NCBI RefSeq assembly: GCF_003014755.1
Contig: NZ_PYAW01000003.1
Location: forward strand, 248,001-312,000
DNA: 64,000 nucleotides
Source: Chitinophaga niastensis
GTDB taxonomy: Bacteria; Bacteroidota; Bacteroidia; Chitinophagales; Chitinophagaceae
Reading direction: 5' to 3'
Part shown: in pieces, positions 37,261-44,255 of the stretch
Numbering within the stretch: position 1 is the first letter of the stretch
How the letters are laid out: each line of letters opens with the position of its first letter
The notes under the pieces: model-generated
Databases searched by the model: none
What the model was told of the DNA's origin: nothing
The model's input: only the letters and a program-made list of their open reading frames with translations
Program-made: the position numbers and the translations under genes

Positions 37261-38739
37261 ATGCAAAGGATCAAAAATATATTAGTGCTGGTGGGCCTTC
37301 CGGCTGCGCTACTGGTAACCGGCTGTAAGAGCGTGCTGGACGTAAAGCCACAAGGAAATTATACTACAGGCAATTACTGGCGCAATCAAAGTGATGCCGT
37401 AGATGGTGTTACCGGGATCTATAATGTTTTACTGGAAGAAGATTATACCGGCTTCAACGAGTTTGTATTTGACAACTGCTCGGATGACCAGGTACGTGGC
37501 GGTGATCACGATTATGATGGTGTAATAGAGGACTTTTCCTACGATGCTTCTACTCCCAGTGTAAGAGTAGGCTGGAGATGGAAATATGAAACCATCAACA
37601 GGTCGAATAATGTGCTGACGTATGTGCCCAAAATCACCAACATTGATCCACTCATTAAAAACCGCTGTTTGGGTGAAGCCCATTTTTTCCGTGCCTTTTC
37701 CTACTGGCGTCTGCTGCTGATCTATGGAGAAGCACCTGTCATTACAGAAGACGATGTTGTTAAAGTGAACTACAACAAACCAAAGGTAAGCGCCAACGAA
37801 CTGCGTGCCCTTATTGAAAACGACCTGTTACAGGCTGCTGATCAATTGCCTGAAAGTAATGGTGACGCAGACAAAGGACGCGTGAGCAAAGGCACTGCCT
37901 GGGGTTTATTATGCAAGTTGTACATGAACTGGGAGAAGCTGGATAAAGCTATTGAATACGGCAACAAAGTAGTCAGCAATACTAACTATGCACTGGCACC
38001 GAATTACGGAGATAATTTCAAAGTAGCCACCGGCAATAATTCAGAAATGTTGATGGCCATACAATCGGTGGATGGATCAGGTTACACAGACTTCGTTACC
38101 TATCATGCCCCACGTAATATGGATGGCTGGAGCTTTTTCTATCCCACCAAAGGGCTGGTAGATGAGTTTGAAGCAGGTGACCCGCGCAAAAATATCTGCA
38201 TCATGCAACCGGGAGATCAAATCAATTTGGGCACGCAAACCGTTACCTATACGGCAGATGCGTCCTGGACCGGATACCACTACTATAAATTTTGCGGTTG
38301 GAAACCCGCCGGTGGTTTAAACAAATCGCTGAAAACACCACTATTAAGATCATCTGATATTTATTTACTGGTAGCAGAAGCAAAAATCCGTTTACAGGGA
38401 GCAGGTGCAGGTGATGCGGAAATCAACGCCGTACGCCATCGTGCATCAGCCACATTACCAGTTGTAAAAAATGGCGGCATGAAGGAACTGATGCATGAGC
38501 GTCGTGTAGAATTATGCGGAGAAAATGAACGCCATCAAGACCTGATGCGCTGGGACAAAGCCAAGCTGATAGATATTGCTGCTTTATACAAGCAACCAAA
38601 ATTAGCTTATGATGGATCAGTGATTACCAGGGGTGGTGCACCCCGTACATTTGTGCGTCCGAAAAATTATTATTTCCCAATGCCACAGCAGGAAATAGAC
38701 CGGAGTAAAGGCGTGTTAGTGCAGAATCCTAATTTTTAA
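37261..38739 (+). CDS. SusD/RagB family glycan-binding lipoprotein
   Basis: 492 residues with a lipobox at LLVTGC (Cys22). SusD landmarks are NYWRNQSDAVDGVTGIYN, the TPR-like LGEAHFFRAFSYWRLLLIYGEAPV, and the C-terminal LMHERRVELCGENERHQDLMRW and PMPQQEIDRSKGVLVQNPNF. It forms the surface lid of the SusC transporter upstream and binds the oligosaccharide. The stop codon abuts element D (38739-39106). Confidence 0.94.
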   Translation: MQRIKNILVLVGLPAALLVTGCKSVLDVKPQGNYTTGNYWRNQSDAVDGVTGIYNVLLEEDYTGFNEFVFDNCSDDQVRGGDHDYDGVIEDFSYDASTPSVRVGWRWKYETINRSNNVLTYVPKITNIDPLIKNRCLGEAHFFRAFSYWRLLLIYGEAPVITEDDVVKVNYNKPKVSANELRALIENDLLQAADQLPESNGDADKGRVSKGTAWGLLCKLYMNWEKLDKAIEYGNKVVSNTNYALAPNYGDNFKVATGNNSEMLMAIQSVDGSGYTDFVTYHAPRNMDGWSFFYPTKGLVDEFEAGDPRKNICIMQPGDQINLGTQTVTYTADASWTGYHYYKFCGWKPAGGLNKSLKTPLLRSSDIYLLVAEAKIRLQGAGAGDAEINAVRHRASATLPVVKNGGMKELMHERRVELCGENERHQDLMRWDKAKLIDIAALYKQPKLAYDGSVITRGGAPRTFVRPKNYYFPMPQQEIDRSKGVLVQNPNF

Positions 38740-39106
38740 ACTGTGATTTATATGATTTTTATGATTATCCTGATGTGCGGAGATTAGATTATCTGAACTA
38801 TGATTTTTGTGATTAGTATGATTATCCTGATGTGCGAAGATCTTAGCGGATGTTGTCTGAACCAGGATTTAACAGATTGAATGGATTACCATGATGGGTG
38901 CCGAAGATCAAAGAGAAGATTTTCGCGGATATCTTCGATATAAAACAACATAACGTCCATCATGGTAATCCATTCAATCTGTTAAATCCTGGTTCAGACA
39001 ACATCCGCTAAGATCTTCGCACATCAGGATAATCATACTAATCACAAAAATCATAGTTCAGATAATCTAATCTCCGCTCATCAGGATAATCATTAAAATC
39101 ACAGTT
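38739..39106. repeat. Very long inverted repeat between convergent genes (element D, 9-nt GAT class)
   Basis: Left arm 38739-38897 (159 bp) pairs with right arm 38957-39106 (150 bp). The innermost 121 bp (38777-38897) are perfectly inverted. The outer part differs by one 9-bp deletion and a couple of substitutions. Left-arm GAT positions 38745, 38754, 38763 and 38772 are 9 nt apart, as are 38802-38829 and 38866-38893. The missing 9 bp is therefore exactly one period. The loop is 59 bp. The element fills nearly the whole gap between the SusD gene and the convergent galM gene. Confidence 0.92.
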
Positions 39107-39115
39107 CAGACAATT

Positions 39116-40276
39116 TTATTTAGTAGAGAACTTATACACCGTATGCTGTATATACGTTTCCCCTGGTTTCAGGATTACATTTGGGAATGCAGGCTGATTG
39201 GGAGAATCAGGGAAATGCTGTGTTTCCAGGCAGAGTGCGGCATTTTGTACATATTTTTTGCCATCACGGGTATTCTTTAATGTTCCATCCAAAAAGTTAC
39301 CGGTATAGAACTGAATACCTGGTTCAGTAGTAGACACCTCCATCAAACGTCCGCTGGTTGGATCATACAGCGTAGCAATCGTTTCCAGTGCCCCTTCTTT
39401 TTTATCCAGCACCCAGTTATGATCGTAGCCACCTTTTACTTTGGCTATTTCAGCACCTACTTTTTTGGGAGATGTAAAGTCCATCGGCGTTCCTTTTACC
39501 GCTACCAGTTTACCACCAGGAATGAGTTTATCATTCACCGGCGTATAGCGGCTTGCTTTCAGCGATAATTCATGCCCCAGGATGGTGCTGTCTTTACCGG
39601 CAGAAAGGTTGAAATAGGAGTGATTAGTAAGGTTTACCGGTGTGGGTTTATCGGAAGTTGCTTTATAATCGATATGCAGCGCATTATCTGCTGTAAGGGT
39701 ATACACCACAGTGGCCTGCAGGTTACCAGGGTAGCCTTCCTCTCCGTCCTTACTGGTGTATATCAGCTGCAAACTGCTATCATCCACTGGTGTAGCGGCC
39801 CATACTATTTTATCAAATCCTTTAAGGCCGCCGTGCAGTGTATTGCCGTTATTATTAGGGGCTAATGAATATTCTTTGCCATCCAGTTTAAACTTTGCAT
39901 TGGCGATACGATTGGCATAACGGCCAATGAGTGCACCAAAATACGGCTGTCCCTTTTGCTGGTAGCCGGATAATGAATCATAAGAAAGTACCACATTACC
40001 TTTCTGGCCTTGCTTGTCGGGAGTGATAATATCTGTTATGGTGCCGCCATAATTCAGTATTTTAACTTCCATTCCGTTTTCATTCTTCAGGGTGTATTGC
40101 AATACTTCTTGTCCATCTGCATGCCCAAAGCTGCGTGGAGGGGTTTGTTCAGTAGCCGTGGAGTCAGATTGACCTTCATTTCCTGCCTTCGTTGGAGAAA
40201 CGTTGTTATTGCAGGAAGCCAGCATTGTAGTACCGGAGATCAAAAGGGCTGTAAGCGCCTTAAAATTCATGTCCAT
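39116..40276 (-). CDS. galM: Aldose 1-epimerase (mutarotase) lipoprotein
   Basis: 386 residues from ATG 40276 (or 40270); longer in-frame starts would displace the signal peptide. The lipobox is TTMLASC. The GalM domain starts near LQYTLKNENGMEVKILNYGG and has GRYANRIANAKF, NNNGNTLHGG, the His motif NHSYFNL, GYDHNWVLDK, PGIQFYTGNFLDG and CLETQHFPDSPN, which is taken to hold the catalytic Glu. It interconverts anomers of galactose, glucose or arabinose, here outside the cytoplasm. In this locus it probably prepares released L-arabinose for uptake or kinase use. It is divergent from the GH127 remnant. Confidence 0.92.
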   Translation of the reverse strand: MDMNFKALTALLISGTTMLASCNNNVSPTKAGNEGQSDSTATEQTPPRSFGHADGQEVLQYTLKNENGMEVKILNYGGTITDIITPDKQGQKGNVVLSYDSLSGYQQKGQPYFGALIGRYANRIANAKFKLDGKEYSLAPNNNGNTLHGGLKGFDKIVWAATPVDDSSLQLIYTSKDGEEGYPGNLQATVVYTLTADNALHIDYKATSDKPTPVNLTNHSYFNLSAGKDSTILGHELSLKASRYTPVNDKLIPGGKLVAVKGTPMDFTSPKKVGAEIAKVKGGYDHNWVLDKKEGALETIATLYDPTSGRLMEVSTTEPGIQFYTGNFLDGTLKNTRDGKKYVQNAALCLETQHFPDSPNQPAFPNVILKPGETYIQHTVYKFSTK

Positions 40277-40400
40277 AACGTATTTTGGTATTAAGTGAAA
40301 AAGAGTTATTAAATATCGTGAATATCCGGGTAAAGACAAATAATTTGTTTGAAATTTACTGTCAGATTAACACTTATAATTTTATTGATCAAAATATGTA

Positions 40401-40426
40401 TACTATCAGTGAATAATCCGATAGTA
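40401..40426. promoter_or_regulatory. Dyad between galM and the GH127 remnant, possible operator
   Basis: TACTATC (40401-40407) and GATAGTA (40420-40426) form a perfect 7-bp inverted repeat with 12-bp spacing in the divergent intergenic region. It is a candidate regulator site, possibly for the AraR-like protein encoded at 41462. Confidence 0.4.
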
Positions 40427-40472
40427 AGTGTAAGAAGTGCGCAGTAGTTTTAAACGGTTAAATAATCATGAA

Positions 40473-41381
40473 ATGAAAAAATTTATCATAACCTGTATTG
40501 CAGTGGCAGCGGGCCTGCAGCTATACCAAAGCGCCGAGGCACAATCATATGTTCCAACGTGGCAGGAAAACAAAATAAAGGTGTTGCCGGCAGTTAATAT
40601 TAAAGCATATCCGTTTTCACTGACAGACGTAACCTTATTAGACGGTCCCTTCAAAACGGCCATGATAGCAGATGCGTGCTACCTGCTGGAAATAGAACCG
40701 AACAGATTATTGTCTGCATTCCACTCCAATGCAGGATTACCGCCAAAAGGAAAACAATACGGAGGCTGGGAAACCGGTGGCCTCGCGGGTCATACCATGG
40801 GTCATTATTTATCTGCCTGCTCTATGTAGTATGCAGCTACCAAAGATACTGCCTGGCTAAATCGTGTTAACTACCTCGTGCGTGAGCTGGCATTATGCCA
40901 GCAAAATAGCCACAGCGGCTATATTGGCGCCTTCCCCAATGATGATAAACTATGGACGGAAGTAGCGGCGGGTGATATTCGTTCCAGGGGCTTTGATCTC
41001 AACGGTGCATGGTCGCCCTGGTATACGGTGCATAAAATCATGGCCGGTTTATTGGATGCCTGGCTGTATTGTAATAATGCAGAGGCTTTGCGGGTAAATA
41101 AAGGTCTCGCCGACTGGACAGGCAACGTGATTAAAAACCTTACAGAAGAGCAGATGCAAAAAATGCTGATCTGCGAATATGGTGGCATGGCAGAAACATA
41201 TGGTACTACTATTTCTACAGAAGATATCAATAAATATAAAGAGAGCAGATTCTATACTATATCCTATGCGATACCGGAGCATCTGATGAAAGGCAAACAA
41301 ACTATTAATATCCGGTTTGTGCCCAAAGTCAACAACAGCGCTGGTCCGCTATATGGATGCAGGATGCTGAAAGAGATATGA
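40473..41381 (+). pseudogene. Broken GH127 (DUF1680) beta-L-arabinofuranosidase gene: nonsense codon plus internal deletion
   Basis: The frame starts at ATG 40473 with a signal peptide (cleavage near SAEAQ). It continues as a GH127 N-terminus: SLTDVTLLDGPFKTA, LLEIEPNRLLSAFHSNAGLPP, YGGWETGGLAGHTMGHYLSA. It is interrupted by TAG at 40827-40829, where relatives have Gln (ACSM-Q-YAATKD). The same frame then continues (NSHSGYIGAFP, DLNGAWSPWYTVHKIMAGLLDA) to CEYGGMAE. It then jumps near 41190 to what looks like the extreme C-terminus (SRFYTISYAIPEHLMKGKQT), so several hundred residues of the (alpha/alpha)6 barrel are missing. About 303 codons remain where intact members have roughly 650-800. It is not expected to be active. 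The host locus otherwise fits arabinan use. Confidence 0.85.
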
Positions 41382-41387
41382 TAAAAG

Positions 41388-41441
41388 GATTACCAATGGC
41401 GGGTCTTGTGCAATGAATGCTGCTATCTGCCATTGGTAATC
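41388..41441. terminator. 13-bp inverted repeat between the GH127 remnant and the NUDIX gene
   Basis: GATTACCAATGGC (41388-41400) and GCCATTGGTAATC (41429-41441) are perfect inverted copies separated by 28 bp, between two convergent genes. This is probably a terminator or a 3'-end hairpin. The sequence is unrelated to the 9-nt GAT elements. Confidence 0.6.
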
Positions 41442-41461
41442 ATTGCTGTTATTTACTTATT

Positions 41462-42175
41462 TTAACCGGCATTTAGCAGTACATGTGGGTCCGGAACAAA
41501 ATTGAGGAAGGCATGAAAATTGGCATTATATTTTTTCTTATCTACTTTGTAATAAAAAGCCCCTTTCCTGGAACTCAGTTTATCCTTATCCGTTAGTTTC
41601 ACCAACAGTTTGGTAGATAAAATTTTACGACTGAAATTACCTTTATCAAAAGTAATATTATATACGCATTCATATAGTTGCTGCAACTGTGGAATGGTAA
41701 ATTTGCCTGGTAGTAATTCCAGCAACAGCGGATGCAGCGCAGCTTTGTAACGCAACTTTTCCTTAGCCATATCAACCATGGCCTTATGGTCAAAGATCAG
41801 ATCGGGATGATGGTTAATGGGAAACCATACTGCCTGAAAATCTTCATTCAGCTGTTGTTTGTATTTCTGTATATCTATCAGTGCAGAATAGGCTACTGAC
41901 ACAGTGCGCTCTACAGTATCACGCAATGGGGAACTAAAAGTATGTATCTGCTCCATATAGATTCCATCCAGTCCGCTCAGGTTTTTAAGCACCCTGCCGG
42001 CGGCATCTTCAGCACTTTCGTTTTCCTGTACAAAACCTCCCACCAGGCTCCACTGGCCTTTGCAGGGTTCAAATCCTCTTTGTATCAACAGCAGTTTAAG
42101 TTCAAGTCCGTCGAATCCAAAAATGATACAATCAACGGCGAAGAGTAACCGGGTCTGCTGCGAATATCTTTTCAT
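41462..42175 (-). CDS. araR: NUDIX-related transcriptional regulator (AraR/NrtR-like)
   Basis: 237 residues: an N-terminal NUDIX-fold domain (LLFAVDCIIFGFDGLELKLLLI, GQWSLVGGFVQENESAEDAA) and a C-terminal winged helix (LLPGKFTIPQLQQLYECVYN, NFSRKILSTKLL). The Nudix box is degenerate. After GGFVQENES the catalytic REXXEE block reads GRVLKNLSGL, so the essential Glu residues are gone and hydrolase activity is unlikely. Nudix-type AraR regulators of L-arabinose genes are known from Bacteroides. The neighbours here (GalM, GH127 remnant, GH51, SusCD) support the same role, with an arabinose-related ligand. Palindromic element E lies upstream of its start. Confidence 0.85.
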   Translation of the reverse strand: MKRYSQQTRLLFAVDCIIFGFDGLELKLLLIQRGFEPCKGQWSLVGGFVQENESAEDAAGRVLKNLSGLDGIYMEQIHTFSSPLRDTVERTVSVAYSALIDIQKYKQQLNEDFQAVWFPINHHPDLIFDHKAMVDMAKEKLRYKAALHPLLLELLPGKFTIPQLQQLYECVYNITFDKGNFSRKILSTKLLVKLTDKDKLSSRKGAFYYKVDKKKYNANFHAFLNFVPDPHVLLNAG

Positions 42176-42213
42176 AACGATCTATTAAGCGATAAAAATA
42201 CAAATTTAAAGTA

Positions 42214-42359
42214 TGTCTGAACCAGGATTTAACGGATTGAATGGATTACCCTGATGGATGCTGAAGATCATAGCGAAGATAATCGTGTATATCTTGCGGA
42301 TAAACAACATAACACCCATCAGGGTAATCCATTCAATCCGTTAAATCCTGGTTCAGACA
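42214..42359. repeat. Inverted repeat upstream of the AraR-like gene (element E, 9-nt GAT class)
   Basis: Arms 42214-42257 and 42316-42359 are perfect over 44 bp. They continue with one mismatch, and the loop is about 52-58 bp. GAT lies at 42226, 42235, 42244 and 42253. The sequence TCTGAACCAGGATTTAACG links it to elements C and D. A further direct partial copy follows at 42371-42409 (ATTACCCTGATGGGTGCC and two GAAGAT). Unlike A-D, this element lies between two genes on the same strand, behind GH51 and ahead of the AraR-like gene. Confidence 0.88.
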
Positions 42360-42430
42360 ATATCCGCTCAATTACCCTGATGGGTGCCGAAGATAATCGC
42401 GAAGATCATTGTTATACTCTACTTGTTACT

Positions 42431-42450
42431 CCGTAATTCGTAATTATTTA
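42431..42450 (-). repeat. Second copy of the AATTACG module at a stop codon
   Basis: On the minus strand this reads TAAATAATTACGAATTACGG, matching the stop-codon side of element B (10804-10840) apart from the number of 7-nt units. It contains the last bases and stop codon of the GH51 gene (42448-42450). Confidence 0.65.
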
Positions 42451-43998
42451 CTTCAGTTCCAGCACCACGACAGAAAACGGTGGTAACTTTACATTGATCG
42501 TATTATTTTTGAGTGTGGCGCCTTTGAAGGCTACCGGTTTTATTTTTTCCGGTTGCGCAAAGCTGTTATAATCCTGCAGTTTAGCGGAAATGAGCAGGCG
42601 TCCACTGAGTGTTTTATAGGTTTGACTTTTTGTATCCAATGTAATTTCCTGGGTTTTATTGGCATCAATATTTACCAGGGAAATATGCGTAACGCCATTG
42701 TTATCTTTTGAAGCAGATACAGATACCGCCGGTAGCGTTTCATTTCCCAGCGTATAGTCGTTACTGTGAATATCTACGGGTATCAGGGTAGCATCCTGAT
42801 GCACGTTATACATCTCCATAACATAATAAGTAGGCGTAAGTACCATTTTATCATCTTTGGTGAGGATAACAGATTGCAGCACATTAATAGCCTGTGCCAG
42901 GTTGGCCATGCGCACACGATCAGCGTGGTTATTGAAGATATTCAGGGTGGCACCGGCAATCATGGCATCGCGCATGGTGTTTTGCTGAAACAGAAAGCCC
43001 GGATTCGTACCCCCTTCTACGTTATACCATCCGCCCCACTCATCTACCACCAATGCTACTTTTTTCTCCGGATCATATTTATCCATGATAGCAGTATGTT
43101 TACGGATCAGCGTGTCCATAAACAATGCGGTTTTCATGGTAAGGAAATACTGTTGTTCCGTAAAGTCAACCGCATCGCCCTTCTTATCCCAGTCTACAAA
43201 AGAATAGTGGTGTAGTGCAATGCCTTCCAGCATATGGCGGGGAATATTTTTCATTAATACTTCTGTCCAGTTATAGTCTGAAGAGTTGGCGCCGGAAGCA
43301 ATACGGAAGATGTGATCATTTTTCCAGTCGGCATGCATAAAGGTGGCGAACTTGCGGTAGAGGTCTGCATAATATTCCGGGCGCATGTTTCCCCCACAGC
43401 CCCAGGCTTCATTTCCCACACCCCAGAAGCGTACTTTCCAGGGTTCTTTTCTGCCGTTTTGCTGCCGCAGATCAGACATGGGGCTTTTGCCTCCAAAGTT
43501 TGCATACTGCACCCAGTCTGCCAGCTCCTGTACCATACCACTCCCTACGTTGCCCGACAGGTAAGGTTCCGCACCAAGTTCCTCACACATATTGAGGAAG
43601 TCGTGTGTACCGAAGCTGTTGTTTTCTGTCACATTTCCCCACCAGGTATTTACAATGGTAGGTCTTTTCTCTTTCGGACCAATACCATCTTTCCAGTGGT
43701 AGGTATCTGCAAAACAGCCACCCGGCCAGCGGAGGTTGGGAATTTTCATTTTGCGGAGTGCTGCTATCACATCTTTGCGCACTCCATTGGTATTAGGGAT
43801 GGCCGAAGTATCGCCTACATAAAATCCGCCATAGATACAATGACCCAGGTGCTCAGCAAAGTGGCCGTAGATATTACGGTTGATGGTTTGTGCAGGAGCA
43901 TCTGTACGAAAAGTGACCGTGTTTTGTGCATAAATAGCCTGCGTGGAAAGCAACAAGCCGAGGATACCCGTACGGATATAACTATATTGTTTTTTCAT
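42448..43998 (-). CDS. GH51 alpha-L-arabinofuranosidase
   Basis: 516 residues with a signal peptide ending near AIYAQ (25). The family core starts at INRNIYGHFAEHLGHCIYGG. The acid/base Glu197 lies in WGVGNEAWG and the nucleophile Glu320 in VVDEWGGWY, the standard GH51 positions. NIFNNHADRVRMANLAQ precedes the C-terminal beta-sandwich (LPPFSVVVLELK). It removes terminal alpha-L-arabinofuranosyl units from arabinan or arabinoxylan oligosaccharides in the periplasm. It belongs to the arabinose locus with SusCD, GalM and the AraR-like regulator. A 25-bp dyad motif lies 63 bp upstream of the start. Confidence 0.95.
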   Translation of the reverse strand: MKKQYSYIRTGILGLLLSTQAIYAQNTVTFRTDAPAQTINRNIYGHFAEHLGHCIYGGFYVGDTSAIPNTNGVRKDVIAALRKMKIPNLRWPGGCFADTYHWKDGIGPKEKRPTIVNTWWGNVTENNSFGTHDFLNMCEELGAEPYLSGNVGSGMVQELADWVQYANFGGKSPMSDLRQQNGRKEPWKVRFWGVGNEAWGCGGNMRPEYYADLYRKFATFMHADWKNDHIFRIASGANSSDYNWTEVLMKNIPRHMLEGIALHHYSFVDWDKKGDAVDFTEQQYFLTMKTALFMDTLIRKHTAIMDKYDPEKKVALVVDEWGGWYNVEGGTNPGFLFQQNTMRDAMIAGATLNIFNNHADRVRMANLAQAINVLQSVILTKDDKMVLTPTYYVMEMYNVHQDATLIPVDIHSNDYTLGNETLPAVSVSASKDNNGVTHISLVNIDANKTQEITLDTKSQTYKTLSGRLLISAKLQDYNSFAQPEKIKPVAFKGATLKNNTINVKLPPFSVVVLELK

Positions 43999-44060
43999 AA
44001 CGAGGGTTTTAAAATCAGCGCAGCAACGGTGGTTTTGTTGCTGTGATTCAAAAGAACAAA

Positions 44061-44085
44061 ATAATTGTCATATTTACAATTAAAA
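44061..44085 (+). promoter_or_regulatory. 25-bp dyad motif, copy 3 (upstream of GH51)
   Basis: This copy has the most complete dyad: TAATTGT-N7-ACAATTA with perfect 7-bp halves. It matches copy 1 at 23 of 25 positions. It lies 63-87 bp upstream of the GH51 start, as an operator would. Confidence 0.6.
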
Positions 44086-44195
44086 AGATAAAAAAACATT
44101 TATAATTATGCAGATGACTGATGGGCAATAGTTTTGAGCGATAAATATTTTTTTAAGAGGGTTGATTTTCACATTAGCGAAAATAAAATTGAAGC

Positions 44196-44233
44196 AAGAA
44201 GGCCGAAGCGGAAATATCCGCTACGGCCTTCTT
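44196..44233 (-). terminator. Strong terminator of the 12-gene SusC/D operon
   Basis: AAGAAGGCCG (44196-44205) pairs with CGGCCTTCTT (44224-44233). One A-A mismatch and a second stem AGCGGA/TCCGCT continue inward to a 4-nt loop. On the minus strand the hairpin follows the stop at 44256 by about 22 nt and is followed by TTGCTTCAATTTTATTTT. Confidence 0.8.
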
Positions 44234-44255
44234 ACATTATTGTTATTGATGCTCC

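Noticed and set aside
42254..42436. A 60-codon open frame inside element E
   Set aside because: It runs through the palindrome and its loop, so it is a by-product of the repeat sequence.
43312..44046. A 244-codon open frame antisense to the GH51 gene
   Set aside because: It lies opposite a gene with intact catalytic motifs, has no recognisable domain and is explained by codon bias of the real strand.
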